A stretch of 64,000 nt of DNA from positions 33,807-97,806 of the forward strand of contig NZ_LRFC01000002.1 in assembly GCF_001619875.1 (NCBI RefSeq). Reading direction: 5' to 3'. The notes under the pieces were generated by a model, which saw only the letters and a list, made by a program, of their open reading frames with translations, was not told where the DNA came from and did not search any database. The DNA comes from Fictibacillus phosphorivorans (GTDB taxonomy: Bacteria > Bacillota > Bacilli > Bacillales > Fictibacillaceae). Below are positions 21,657-30,468 of the stretch, piece by piece. Made by a program: the position numbers and the translations under genes. Each line of letters begins with the position of its first letter. Positions within the stretch are counted from its first letter, which is position 1.

Positions 21657-22766
21657 TTAGTGTGTATAGGAGGATGTATTTCCTTGATCAATTTCACCAT
21701 GAAGAGCTGTATTTAACCCATTGGCTAGGACGTTCGCCATATCTTCTATAAATACATCCACTTCCTTTGGCGTAACCATCAAGTTATGTCCAAGAGGTGC
21801 TAAAACTTCACGGATCAATCGCAACTTCTCATCATCCTCTAACACACCGACAATACCTAAAAACGATTTTCGGTGACCTTCTTCAGGCATGTCATCATCG
21901 GTTAATACTTTCTTTTCTCCGAATGTCATGCCAGCAGGCAATAAAGATTTTGAAGGCTTGTCTTTCTCCTTCATCTCCCGCCCGAAGTGTTTTAAGATAA
22001 AATCGATCGTATCACTCGTAATGGTTGCTGCGTCAACAACCGTAGGAATACCTATTGATATAACTGGGATTCCCAATGTTTCTTTGCTCAACTCTTTACG
22101 TTTATTCCCGACACCTGAACCCGGATGGATACCCGTATTAGATACTTGGATCGTAGCGTTTACCCTCTCGATCGAACGTGATGCTAAAGCGTCAATAGCG
22201 ATTACAAAATCAGGGTTCACCCTTTTTACGATGCCATCAATAATATCGCTAGTTTCAATTCCTGTAATCCCCATTACTCCCGGAGAGATCGCACATACAG
22301 GCCTGAATCCTTCTTCAACGTTTTCAGGAGCTAATTCAAAAAGGTGTTTTGTAATCGTTAAGTTCTCAACAACAAGAGGACCTAGTGAGTCAGGTGTCAC
22401 ATTCCAGTTGCCTAGACCAACGACTAAGCAGGTATCATCTTTTTTTACACCTTGTTCACTTAAAAACTGATTGAATTCATGCGCAAAAACTTCTTGAACC
22501 CTCTCTTGGAGCTTCGAATCTTTTTCACGAATTCCTTGTACTTCAAAAGTTACATACACACCTGCTTTTTTACCGGTTGTTTCTGCACCCTTCTCATCAA
22601 TTTCTACTCGTACACACTTGATACCATCTTTGTCTTTTTCATGTATAATGACACCCTCAAGAGTACTTTTATTAACGGCCGCATCTTCTTTTAACAGCAT
22701 ATCGTGAGCTTCAATCGCCAGATCAGTTCGAACTGAATAGGCTTGTAGATCTAAATCTTTACCCAT
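21657..22766 (-). CDS. gpr: Spore germination protease GPR
   Basis: Aspartic-type protease (family A25) that degrades alpha/beta SASPs when spores germinate, made as a zymogen in the forespore. 369 aa; the N-terminal [13 protein letters not shown] is typical, with a short propeptide before it. Family motifs [15 protein letters not shown] and [11 protein letters not shown] are present. It is divergent from rpsT. SigF/SigG control is expected from the family, but I could not define the promoter. An alpha/beta SASP substrate is encoded at 52.0 kb. Confidence 0.96.
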   Translation of the reverse strand: MGKDLDLQAYSVRTDLAIEAHDMLLKEDAAVNKSTLEGVIIHEKDKDGIKCVRVEIDEKGAETTGKKAGVYVTFEVQGIREKDSKLQERVQEVFAHEFNQFLSEQGVKKDDTCLVVGLGNWNVTPDSLGPLVVENLTITKHLFELAPENVEEGFRPVCAISPGVMGITGIETSDIIDGIVKRVNPDFVIAIDALASRSIERVNATIQVSNTGIHPGSGVGNKRKELSKETLGIPVISIGIPTVVDAATITSDTIDFILKHFGREMKEKDKPSKSLLPAGMTFGEKKVLTDDDMPEEGHRKSFLGIVGVLEDDEKLRLIREVLAPLGHNLMVTPKEVDVFIEDMANVLANGLNTALHGEIDQGNTSSYTH

Positions 22767-22825
22767 AATCTACCACCATCCTTTATCATGTATTTTTGCC
22801 GCAACTCATCCTTTTCATTCTTGTA

Positions 22826-22854
22826 TTGCATTTAAAGGGCGATTTTGATAGAAT
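22826..22854 (+). promoter_or_regulatory. Probable SigA promoter of rpsT
   Basis: TTGCAT (22826-22831), 17 bases, TAGAAT (22849-22854), about 70 bases before the rpsT start. Confidence 0.65.
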
Positions 22855-22924
22855 ACTTTGTGTCCTATTTTTTGCAACGGAAAGTAATTTTGTTGCTCAT
22901 GGTTCATTTAGGGAGGTGAATGGA

Positions 22925-23191
22925 TTGGCTAATATTAAATCAGCGATTAAACGTGTAAAAACGAACGAAAAGCGTCGTGCTCACAACGCTTCACTTAAGT
23001 CTGGCATGCGTACTGCAATCAAAAACTTTGAAGTTCTAGCAGCTTCAAACAATGCAGAAGGTGCTCAAGCAGCTTTTGTTACTGCTTCTAAGAAGATTGA
23101 CAAAGCAGCAAACAAAGGACTTATCCACAAAAATGCAGCTTCTCGCCAAAAGTCTCGTCTTGCTAAGGCTTTAAACGGTGTTAACGCATAA
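22925..23191 (+). CDS. rpsT: Ribosomal protein bS20
   Basis: 88-aa bS20 of the 30S subunit, which binds 16S rRNA early in assembly. The sequence starts (TTG)[20 protein letters not shown], a clear family match. GGGAGGTG sits about 6 bases before the TTG, and no in-frame ATG is near. A TTG start on rpsT is known in other bacteria, where it contributes to autogenous control; whether it does so here is inference. It is a single-gene unit with its own promoter and two downstream terminators. Confidence 0.96.
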   Translation: MANIKSAIKRVKTNEKRRAHNASLKSGMRTAIKNFEVLAASNNAEGAQAAFVTASKKIDKAANKGLIHKNAASRQKSRLAKALNGVNA

Positions 23192-23211
23192 ATTGAAGGA
23201 TGAAACCTGAA

Positions 23212-23242
23212 AAACGGCCTTACACCAATAGGTCGTTTTTTT
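23212..23242 (+). terminator. Terminator after rpsT
   Basis: ACGGCCT / AGGTCGT stem (one G-U pair) followed by T7. Confidence 0.75.
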
Positions 23243-23276
23243 ATTTTGCAGATTTTAATTTTAAAGTGTAATGAAT

Positions 23277-23298
23277 GCCAGCATTTGCTGGCTTTTTT
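23277..23298 (+). terminator. Second terminator after rpsT
   Basis: GCCAGCA-TT-TGCTGGC perfect 7-bp hairpin followed by T6. Confidence 0.75.
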
Positions 23299-23317
23299 GT
23301 TTGTCTAAAAATGTAGA

Positions 23318-23388
23318 ATCGCCTTTATTTTGGTATTATCGCTTAATCTCATAACAGAATCGCTTAATCATTTATTAAATCGCTTAAT
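23318..23388. repeat. Short-period direct-repeat array 1 (word ATCGCTTAAT)
   Basis: ATCGCTTAAT occurs at 23338, 23359 and 23379, with a degenerate copy (ATCGCCTTTA) at 23318, giving spacings of 20, 21 and 20 bases. The bases between words are not conserved. The array lies between the terminators of the convergent genes rpsT and holA. No coding potential is seen. Confidence 0.8.
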
Positions 23389-23424
23389 TCTTAGAAGAAA
23401 TGAAGTAATCTCTCTAAGCACTAA

Positions 23425-23459
23425 CTAAAAAACCCCTTTTCCATTTTGGAAAGGGGTTT
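23425..23459 (-). terminator. Terminator after holA
   Basis: AACCCCTTTTCC / GGAAAGGGGTT stem with a T-run on the minus strand (TTTTTTAG). Confidence 0.75.
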
Positions 23460-23482
23460 GCTACAGTATTTCGTTTTCGCTC

Positions 23483-24508
23483 CTATGAACCTTGAGATAG
23501 TGCTACAATCTCTAGCTCTAATAATAGTGTTTTGTCCATCTGACCTGTTTTTAACTTATAATCTGTGTCTGCAAAGTTATTCAGACAATTCCTTAAAAAA
23601 GCCTCATCATAACGTTTAGCGTGTTTTGAAGCAAGTTTTACAGCGTATGGATGTAATTTTAATGATGACGCAATCTGCTTCTCGCCATATCCTTTCTTTT
23701 GAAGCTCTTTTACTCCGTTAATCATTCGAAACTGCCTCGTGATTAATGCGTGAATCTGGATGGGCTCCTGATTCTGTTTCATAAGGTCATAAAAACTTCT
23801 TAGCGCTTGTTCTGTTCTTTTATGAACAACATGATCGACAAGGCCAAACACATCATCCTCAAGTGTTCTTGCAACCAAATTTTCCACTGTGTCTTTCGAA
23901 ATCACACCATTTTCGCCAACAAAGAGAGCCATTTTTTCCAACTCTTTTGCCAATACAGCCATATGTGTTCCCAGCCTAGAAAGAAGAAGCTGAGTGGCTT
24001 CCCCGTCTATAGAAACCCCTAAACTCACAGCCTCTTTCTGAAGCCATTTCTCAGCAGTATCATTGCTAAGCTTGGACACTTGTATGACTTCTGCCTGTGT
24101 TTTTAGCTGTTTAACAATCTTTTTACGTTCATCCAGCTTTTCATAGGGTACAACAATAATTAAGATCGTATAATCCGCTGGGTTTTGTATGTAATGTTCA
24201 AATATTTTATAGTCGTGTTCTATTTTTGTCTTTTCTTTCGCAGCAGTTAAAAATGCTGCGTTTTTCATCACTACAACTCGGCGGTCTCCTAAAAAAGGCA
24301 TCGTCTCTGCATCTTCAATTACTTCTTGAACGGAGATCTCATCCAAATTATGTACACTCAAATTAAAGTCCTTCTCGTCAGGAGACAAGAGGCTTGTTAT
24401 CGTTTCTATAGCATTCTCTGCTAAATAAAGCTCTGTTCCCCAAATGAGATAGATCGGAGACAATTCTTTATTTTTAACTCTCTTTTTTAATGATTCAACT
24501 GTTAGCAC
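23483..24508 (-). CDS. holA: DNA polymerase III delta subunit
   Basis: Clamp-loader delta subunit (YqeN), 341 aa. It has the family N-terminus SPIYLIWGTELYLAENAIE, the DAETMPFLGDRRVVVMKNAAF stretch (about residues 70-90) and the C-terminal collar region with LLLELEIVAL. As a AAA+-fold protein without a functional Walker A, it opens the beta clamp. It is convergent with rpsT and divergent from yqzM, as in B. subtilis, and has its own terminator. Confidence 0.94.
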   Translation of the reverse strand: MLTVESLKKRVKNKELSPIYLIWGTELYLAENAIETITSLLSPDEKDFNLSVHNLDEISVQEVIEDAETMPFLGDRRVVVMKNAAFLTAAKEKTKIEHDYKIFEHYIQNPADYTILIIVVPYEKLDERKKIVKQLKTQAEVIQVSKLSNDTAEKWLQKEAVSLGVSIDGEATQLLLSRLGTHMAVLAKELEKMALFVGENGVISKDTVENLVARTLEDDVFGLVDHVVHKRTEQALRSFYDLMKQNQEPIQIHALITRQFRMINGVKELQKKGYGEKQIASSLKLHPYAVKLASKHAKRYDEAFLRNCLNNFADTDYKLKTGQMDKTLLLELEIVALSQGS

Positions 24509-24796
24509 CTATTTCACCTCTCATTATAATCCTATGGTGAACGAACGGCATTTGCAAGCAAAAGAAGGAACAGAGCCATAAGCCCGTTCCTTCATTTATG
24601 ATAAACACTAACACCTAAACGAGCATATCGTTTACGGTTAGCTTTAATTAGGATATCCTATGCATTTTTATATTATTGGTGACAACGAATCTCATCTCTG
24701 GTAAGTTTTTGATAAAAGCAAGAAAAGAAAGCATTTTCAGTATGGATTTTTTAAAAATGATAACGTATACTAAGGATGGATTAGGAGGGTTGTCAC

Positions 24797-24928
24797 ATGA
24801 ACCATTTTGAGAAAGATGTACAGAGCAAGCGTAACGACCTTATAGATTCCGGTATGGGCTTTGTTGTATCATTTGGATTTTTTACAGTTATTTTTGCCAT
24901 CGGAGTCATTCTAAAAGCAATTGCATAA
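24797..24928 (+). CDS. yqzM: YqzM family small membrane protein
   Basis: A 43-aa protein starting MNHFEKDVQSKRNDLIDSGM, with one C-terminal membrane segment (about residues 20-42). It matches the YqzM family in sequence and in its position between comEC and holA on the opposite strand. GGAGGG precedes the ATG and a bidirectional terminator follows. The function is unknown. The 24509-24796 gap upstream shows no other gene. Confidence 0.9.
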   Translation: MNHFEKDVQSKRNDLIDSGMGFVVSFGFFTVIFAIGVILKAIA

Positions 24929-24933
24929 TACAT

Positions 24934-24966
24934 AAAAAAGGACCGTATCGTATTCGGTCCTTTTTT
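24934..24966. terminator. Bidirectional terminator between yqzM and comEC
   Basis: AAAAAAGGACCG / CGGTCCTTTTTT serves both convergent genes and overlaps the comEC stop. Confidence 0.85.
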
Positions 24967-27253
24967 ATTGTGCCGTTTTTATTTTCAAACTCTCTTTACC
25001 TACTTCAAACGTTATATCACCATGCTGGTCCGTGCGATATACCAAGATCCTATCATTTTTTAACCGTTCTATCACCTCACGAGCAGGGTGACCATAACTA
25101 TTATTTTTTCCAGCCGAGATAATGGCATAATGTGGCGATATTTTTTTAAGAAAGATTTCAGTGGACGAAGTCGCGCTTCCATGGTGGCCGATTTTGAGAA
25201 CGTCTGCTTCCAGATTATTAAAATGATTGATCAGCTCTGCTTCTCCTTCTTTTTCAAGATCACCAGTAAAAAGGAAACGCTGATTATAAAGACTAACCCA
25301 TAATACAATAGAGCCATTGTTAGAGGAGTAAAGATTTGAACCCGGATGCAATACGTAAAATACCGACTGATCGTTCTCCCATCGCAACCCTTTCCTCAAT
25401 CTTGTTAATTTGATGTCTTTTTGTTGAGCTGCTTTCTGAATCGTTAATTCAAGGTCATTATCTTCTTGCTTAAATGGCAGAAAAACACGACTTACTTTAA
25501 TATGATCGGTCAAAAACACAGCTCCCCCCGCATGATCCATATCTCCATGACTGATAATCATTCCGTCGATTTTCCTTATGCCTTTAGCTTTTAAGAAAGG
25601 AAGAAGAACTTGTTTTGTGACGTTGAACTCTTCTTCACGTTTTTCCCATTCCTCTTTATCAAAAGGAATTGTTCCGCCTGTATCAATTAGATAGACAGCT
25701 TTTCTATAAGGCAGTTCTATTAAAATGCTGTCTCCTTGACCAACGTTCAAAAAGGTTACAGCCGCCTTTGAATTGAGAAAAGGGGTAATCGTGTGTATGA
25801 AGATGACCAGCAAGAAAGGTATAGCTATTTGAAAATGAAATCGCTTATTTACCTCCCATTTATATAAAAAATAAAAGATAGATATAAAATAGAAACCAAA
25901 TAACCACATGGCAGGCCTGCCAAGAACGATGCTTCCTTTTAATAACTGAGCTTTAGAAAGAAGGGTTACTGAACATCCATATACAAATTCAATGAAACAT
26001 GACACGTGCGGAATAGCCTCTGGTACAAAATATGAAAGAACAAGCACTATACACGAGACAGGGAACAGCACAAAGGAAACAAATGGTATATAAACCATGT
26101 TAAAAGGAATAGACCAAATGGAAAACTCGTAAAAATGATAGAGGATGATAGGAAAAGAAAATAAAGAGCATATAAAAGATGTCATGATCAGCAAAATTGT
26201 ATAGGATCTGCCACGAAATAATGAAATTGAGGTAATTAATACGAAGGTCATTAAAAATGAGAGCTGAAATCCAAGTTCAAAACTATATGCAGGATGCAAA
26301 AAAAGCATTCCTAAGAAAACACATGACAGAAGAGTCGCTGGACTGACCTTTTTTCTGAACATCATGATCAGCACCACAATCATACCCATCAAACCAGCTC
26401 GAACGATAGAACTTTCTCCTCCCGTTAACACAATGTAAATCGGCAAGAAAAAAAAGATGATTACGTAGGCTAATTCTTTTACAACACCCACTCGTACACA
26501 GAAGAAATATAAAATAAATGAAACGATTCCAACGTTAAATCCTGAAACAGCTAAGAGATGTGTCAATCCAAGCCTCTGATAGGCTTGAAGTGTCTCTGAC
26601 TCTATCCCATCTCTGTAACCAAAAAGAAGAGCATTCATCAGACCAGCCGTGTTTTTTGAAAATTGGCTTTCGATATTCTGAATCGCCCTGCTTCTCCATA
26701 ATTTTATTTTATCTTGAAGATCTTTTTTTTTCGTCAACTGACAATGATTCAGATTAAAATCCCTCGTCTCAAGTACCCAATATATATTCTTATTGTTTAA
26801 ATACTCTTGATAATTCATTCCATAAAAGTGACTTTTTTGTTCAGGCTTCTTTAGATATCCTTTTAGCCTGCATGTCATGTTAATCTCAAGGTTGTTTAGC
26901 TGTTCTTTTTCAATTGAAGATTTCATTTTGTGCTGAACAACGATCTTTTCATTATTTGTATCAAATTGAAAACGGAGCATCTTTCCATCCATTTTTGGGA
27001 TTGTGTCTATTTGACCCGTGAATGCCATTTGATCATGAGGTAATTTGGATATGCTGTGCTTCGAGTCATATTGAGAATAGATGATGAAGCAGGGCAAGAA
27101 GAAGAGGATAAGAAGTGATTTTCTTTTAACTTGTAAAACGATTGCGATAACCAGAAAAGCAGTAACAGCGATCCCGGTTATCGTTTGATATTTTGTCAGC
27201 CAAATCCCGCAAAGTGCAACAAGTGCACTTAAGACGGCGTATCGAGGATTCAT
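24965..27253 (-). CDS. comEC: DNA internalization channel ComEC/Rec2
   Basis: Competence membrane channel for single-stranded DNA, 762 aa. The N-terminal membrane segments and DUF4131-like OB region (about residues 1-185) are followed by the polytopic Competence domain (about 200-490) with LLAVSGFNVG. The C-terminal metallo-beta-lactamase-like domain (about 505-750) carries HGDMDHAGG (HxDxDH) and a late GHHGSATSS motif. It is last of comEA-comEB-comEC and overlaps comEB by 4 bases. It appears intact. Confidence 0.96.
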   Translation of the reverse strand: MNPRYAVLSALVALCGIWLTKYQTITGIAVTAFLVIAIVLQVKRKSLLILFFLPCFIIYSQYDSKHSISKLPHDQMAFTGQIDTIPKMDGKMLRFQFDTNNEKIVVQHKMKSSIEKEQLNNLEINMTCRLKGYLKKPEQKSHFYGMNYQEYLNNKNIYWVLETRDFNLNHCQLTKKKDLQDKIKLWRSRAIQNIESQFSKNTAGLMNALLFGYRDGIESETLQAYQRLGLTHLLAVSGFNVGIVSFILYFFCVRVGVVKELAYVIIFFFLPIYIVLTGGESSIVRAGLMGMIVVLIMMFRKKVSPATLLSCVFLGMLFLHPAYSFELGFQLSFLMTFVLITSISLFRGRSYTILLIMTSFICSLFSFPIILYHFYEFSIWSIPFNMVYIPFVSFVLFPVSCIVLVLSYFVPEAIPHVSCFIEFVYGCSVTLLSKAQLLKGSIVLGRPAMWLFGFYFISIFYFLYKWEVNKRFHFQIAIPFLLVIFIHTITPFLNSKAAVTFLNVGQGDSILIELPYRKAVYLIDTGGTIPFDKEEWEKREEEFNVTKQVLLPFLKAKGIRKIDGMIISHGDMDHAGGAVFLTDHIKVSRVFLPFKQEDNDLELTIQKAAQQKDIKLTRLRKGLRWENDQSVFYVLHPGSNLYSSNNGSIVLWVSLYNQRFLFTGDLEKEGEAELINHFNNLEADVLKIGHHGSATSSTEIFLKKISPHYAIISAGKNNSYGHPAREVIERLKNDRILVYRTDQHGDITFEVGKESLKIKTAQ

Positions 27254-27714
27254 GCCTGGTTCGTGATAAAGGCTGAGGGTGGAGTTTTCAATTCCACTTT
27301 TTCTACAATCACACCCGCTTCTTTAAACTGTTCAATGCTATACGGATGATTTTTGTAATCTTCCCCATAATAGAGCTTTTTTATACCGCTTTGAATAATT
27401 GATCTGCAACAATGCAAGCATGGAAAATGCGTCACATACATTTCCGCACCTTCTGTCGGTACTCCAAACTTTGCGCATTGCAAAAGAGCGTTCATTTCAG
27501 CATGTATCGTCCTTACGCAGTGTCCATCAATGACGTAACAACCTTCGTCAATACAATGTACTCCACCTGAAATAGAACCGTTATATCCACCTGCGATAAT
27601 CCGTTTATCCCTTACAATTGTTGCTCCTACTGCTAACCTTGTACAAGTACTTCGCAGAGCAAGCAACTGACTTTGTGCCATGTAATATTCATTCCAGGAA
27701 ATTCGTTGCAACAC
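27250..27714 (-). CDS. comEB: ComEB, dCMP deaminase family
   Basis: Zinc cytidine/deoxycytidylate deaminase of the late competence operon. The zinc site reads HAEMNALLQ with the later PCLHCC. It is 154 aa from the GTG before LQRISWNEYYMAQSQLL; three candidate starts (TTG, GTG, TTG) occur in a row, and the GTG has the best spacing to GAGGAGG. Start uncertainty is 1-2 codons. ComEB is dispensable for transformation in B. subtilis; dCMP deaminase activity is expected from the family. Confidence 0.94.
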   Translation of the reverse strand: MLQRISWNEYYMAQSQLLALRSTCTRLAVGATIVRDKRIIAGGYNGSISGGVHCIDEGCYVIDGHCVRTIHAEMNALLQCAKFGVPTEGAEMYVTHFPCLHCCRSIIQSGIKKLYYGEDYKNHPYSIEQFKEAGVIVEKVELKTPPSAFITNQA

Positions 27715-27782
27715 CAACCGCCTCCTCTATTTTTGTATAACATAAGTGTAGACTTCGTTATTTATAGGGTCAATAAAAACCC

Positions 27783-28418
27783 CTATTGAAAATTGATTTT
27801 ATCTTTCCATTGTTCGATCGTTTTTTCTCCAATACCTCTCACTTCCATTAATTGTTCCAATGAAGTAAACGGTCCATGTTCTTCTCGATATGCAATGATG
27901 TTCTGTGCTTTGGCAGGACCTACGCCGTTTAACGTCTGCAGCAACGCTTCATCAGCAGAATTTATGTTTATGACATCGCTGGTTTGAGAACGATTATTTT
28001 CTTCTCCCCTTTGAACCTCATATTCCTCACCTTTAGAAGCAACATAAACAATCATCTCATCAGATATTTTCATAGCCTGATTAACTGAACGAAGCTCTGC
28101 CTGCTCATTGAAACCGCCAGCCTTTTGAATAGCATGCACAATGCGGTCTCCAACTCTCATCTTATAAACACCTGGATTCTTCACACTTCCTTGAACATCA
28201 ACCATAATATCTACCTGTACTTCTTTAGTCTCCTTTTTCCTCTCTTTTATTGGAGTTTCAGGTATTTTTACTTGGGGTTCATTCATTTCAGGTAATTGGG
28301 AGGTTATAGGCATATTTTCTTCACTTTTGAAATAATTGAATAGAGATAAACTTAAAGCAAGTAGAAAGACGACACCTATGCCAATGAACCAATTCAGATG
28401 TTTTTTTATTTTCTCCAA
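27783..28418 (-). CDS. comEA: DNA receptor ComEA
   Basis: Competence DNA receptor, 211 aa. A membrane anchor (about residues 10-28) is followed by a flexible Pro/Lys/Glu-rich linker, an SLBB-like oligomerisation domain (about 70-130) and a C-terminal helix-hairpin-helix DNA-binding domain (about 148-211) with INSADEALLQTLNGVGPAKA and LMEVRGIGEKTIEQ. It is first of comEA-comEB-comEC and divergent from comER. I did not find a clear ComK box in the 92-base intergenic space. Confidence 0.95.
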   Translation of the reverse strand: MEKIKKHLNWFIGIGVVFLLALSLSLFNYFKSEENMPITSQLPEMNEPQVKIPETPIKERKKETKEVQVDIMVDVQGSVKNPGVYKMRVGDRIVHAIQKAGGFNEQAELRSVNQAMKISDEMIVYVASKGEEYEVQRGEENNRSQTSDVININSADEALLQTLNGVGPAKAQNIIAYREEHGPFTSLEQLMEVRGIGEKTIEQWKDKINFQ

Positions 28419-28510
28419 TATTTCACCTACTTAGATAAGCTTGTACTAGCAAAAATCATAATCAAAACATCGTGTGCATAGATTTTAAGGTAGAGGAAGG
28501 AGGTTCAGGT

Positions 28511-29347
28511 ATGAAGGTTGGAATTATCGGAACCGGAAACATGGGAAGCGTTCTTGCTTCTTCTTTCATCGAATCTTCAGCCGTTTCACCATCTAGGCTG
28601 ATGGTTACTAACCGCACCCTGTCCAAAGCAGAGAGGCTGCAGCATGCCTATCCAAAATTAAAAATTGGAAATACACCTGAAGAAGTTTTTCGCTTTGCTG
28701 AAATTGTATTCATCTGTGTAAAACCTCACGAATTTTATTCTTTGCTGTCAACCAACAAAAATCATATTTCAAAACATCAATTAATCGTATCAATCACAAG
28801 CCCTATTTCCTGTGAGCAGCTTGAAGATTTACTTGATTGCAATGTTGCCAGAGCCATACCTAGCATCAATAACCGCGCATTATCCGGATCTTCTCTATTA
28901 TCATTCGGAAAAAATTGCCACACTGACTATAGGGAAAAACTTCTTTCATTGATGTCTTATATTTCTACGCCACTGGTAATTGATGAGAATATCACGCGGA
29001 TTTCCTCGGATATCGCTAGCTGCGGTCCTGCATTTATAGGCTATGTGCTGCAATGCTTCGTTAACTCTGCAGTTAATCAAACAGATATCACAAAAGCCGA
29101 AGCAACACAGCTTGCTAGCGACATGATCATCGGGATGGGTAAGTTACTCGAAAAAGACATTTACACATTGCCCACACTGATTCAGAAAGTGTGTGTCAAG
29201 GGCGGCATTACAGGAGAAGGCATAAAAATTTTAAGTAAAGAGGTTGACGAAGTGTTTGATCATGTAATCAAACGGACACATGAGAAATACTATGAAGAAT
29301 GTGAAAAAGTAAGTCAGCAGTTTGAAGTGAAGGAAGAACTGAAATAA
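28511..29347 (+). CDS. comER: ComER, pyrroline-5-carboxylate reductase-like
   Basis: 278-aa member of the ProC/ComER family. The NAD(P)-binding motif GIIGTGNMGSVLA is at the N-terminus and a C-terminal dimerisation domain has VCVKGGITGEGIKIL. comER lies divergently beside comEA in B. subtilis and is not needed for competence there; its role is unclear. I start at the ATG after GAGGAAGGAGG; an upstream in-frame extension of 13 codons lacks a ribosome binding site. Confidence 0.93.
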   Translation: MKVGIIGTGNMGSVLASSFIESSAVSPSRLMVTNRTLSKAERLQHAYPKLKIGNTPEEVFRFAEIVFICVKPHEFYSLLSTNKNHISKHQLIVSITSPISCEQLEDLLDCNVARAIPSINNRALSGSSLLSFGKNCHTDYREKLLSLMSYISTPLVIDENITRISSDIASCGPAFIGYVLQCFVNSAVNQTDITKAEATQLASDMIIGMGKLLEKDIYTLPTLIQKVCVKGGITGEGIKILSKEVDEVFDHVIKRTHEKYYEECEKVSQQFEVKEELK

Positions 29348-29377
29348 GGGTTATCGTCATTATAAACAATTCATTAG

Positions 29378-29408
29378 AAAAAAGCCGGAATGAATTTCCC
29401 GGCTTTTT
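29378..29408. terminator. Bidirectional terminator between comER and nrdB
   Basis: AAAAAGCCGG / CCGGCTTTTT stem overlapping the nrdB stop codon. Confidence 0.85.
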
Positions 29409-30468
29409 ATAGTTCATCAAACCCATTTTCATCAGAAACCTTTGTGTATTGTCTCGATTTCTGTTCGAAAAAATCACTTTTTCCAGAATTCACATCAGAA
29501 TATGCTTTGATCCAAGGAAGAGGGTTCTTACTATGCTGTGGGTAGATCTTTTCAAACCCTAGCTCATTTAAACGCTTATTAGCCATAAACTTAATGTAAG
29601 CTTCTAAATCAGATGCATGTATGCCATCAAATGAATTTCCTATAATATACTTGCTCCATTTAATCTCCAGCTCTGCTGCTTTTTCGAACGTATTCTTTGC
29701 GAATTCTTCAAGTTCTTCGTTTTTTAAGTGCGGATATTCAGCTAAGACTGCTTTAAACACTTGGCAGAATAAATACACGTGCAGCTGTTCATCTCTATTA
29801 ATATAGTTAATCATCGTCGAAGTAGAGACCATTTTTTGGTTTCTAGCTAGATTATAGAAGAAGCTGAATCCGGAATAGAAATTCAATCCTTCAAGAATCA
29901 CATCGTAAATAATAGATTTTACAAACGTTTCAGGTGTGGGGTGATCTATAAACTCCTCATAGCCTAGTACAATAAAATCGTTTCGTTCTCTTAGAACAGC
30001 ATCCGTCTTCCAATACTCAAATATTTCATCTTGTTTTGCTTTAGGGACCAAGGAAGACAAAACATAAGAATAAGACTGATTATGAATGACTTCTTGAAAA
30101 GATAGAGTTGCCATTAGTGCTGCTAGACTGGAGTCAGTTAAATATTCGGCCACTCTGCTCGAATAATCCGTTTGTACACTATCTAAAAACGCTAACAATC
30201 CAATAATCTTATTAAACGTATCTTGCTCTTTTTCAGAAAGATTTACATATTGCTTGCTGTCACTAGACATATTGATTTCAAACGGCGTCCAAAAGTTAGA
30301 CAGCATATTTTTATATAATGGATAGGCCCATTTAAATCTTACATCATCCCAATTTAATATATTTGAGCTTTGCCCATTTATAATACCAGTTGAAGCGTTA
30401 GGTGCTTGTACATCATAGATTTTTCTCTTCTGCAAATGTTCAGTAGCTTTAACTTTCACAGCTTTCAC
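29407..30468 (-). CDS. nrdB: Ribonucleotide reductase small subunit (class I)
   Basis: Radical-generating beta subunit, 353 aa. The metal ligands and radical site are all present: D96 (FLDSVQ), E126 and H129 (EVIH), the radical tyrosine Y133 seven residues after E126, E in VILEGLNFYSGF, and the E/H pair in NRDEQLH. So it is a tyrosyl-radical type, not a Phe-substituted Ic enzyme. No nrdI is nearby, which argues against class Ib. The GTG start lies inside the last codons of nrdA (20-base overlap); a second GTG three codons later has better spacing to AAGGA. Confidence 0.93.
   Translation of the reverse strand: MKAVKVKATEHLQKRKIYDVQAPNASTGIINGQSSNILNWDDVRFKWAYPLYKNMLSNFWTPFEINMSSDSKQYVNLSEKEQDTFNKIIGLLAFLDSVQTDYSSRVAEYLTDSSLAALMATLSFQEVIHNQSYSYVLSSLVPKAKQDEIFEYWKTDAVLRERNDFIVLGYEEFIDHPTPETFVKSIIYDVILEGLNFYSGFSFFYNLARNQKMVSTSTMINYINRDEQLHVYLFCQVFKAVLAEYPHLKNEELEEFAKNTFEKAAELEIKWSKYIIGNSFDGIHASDLEAYIKFMANKRLNELGFEKIYPQHSKNPLPWIKAYSDVNSGKSDFFEQKSRQYTKVSDENGFDEL

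Noticed and set aside
23318..23388. Short direct repeats as a CRISPR array
   Set aside because: Repeat words are only 8-10 bases with 10-13 base spacers and no cas genes; this is far outside CRISPR dimensions. The same holds for the arrays at 49.6 and 59.7 kb.
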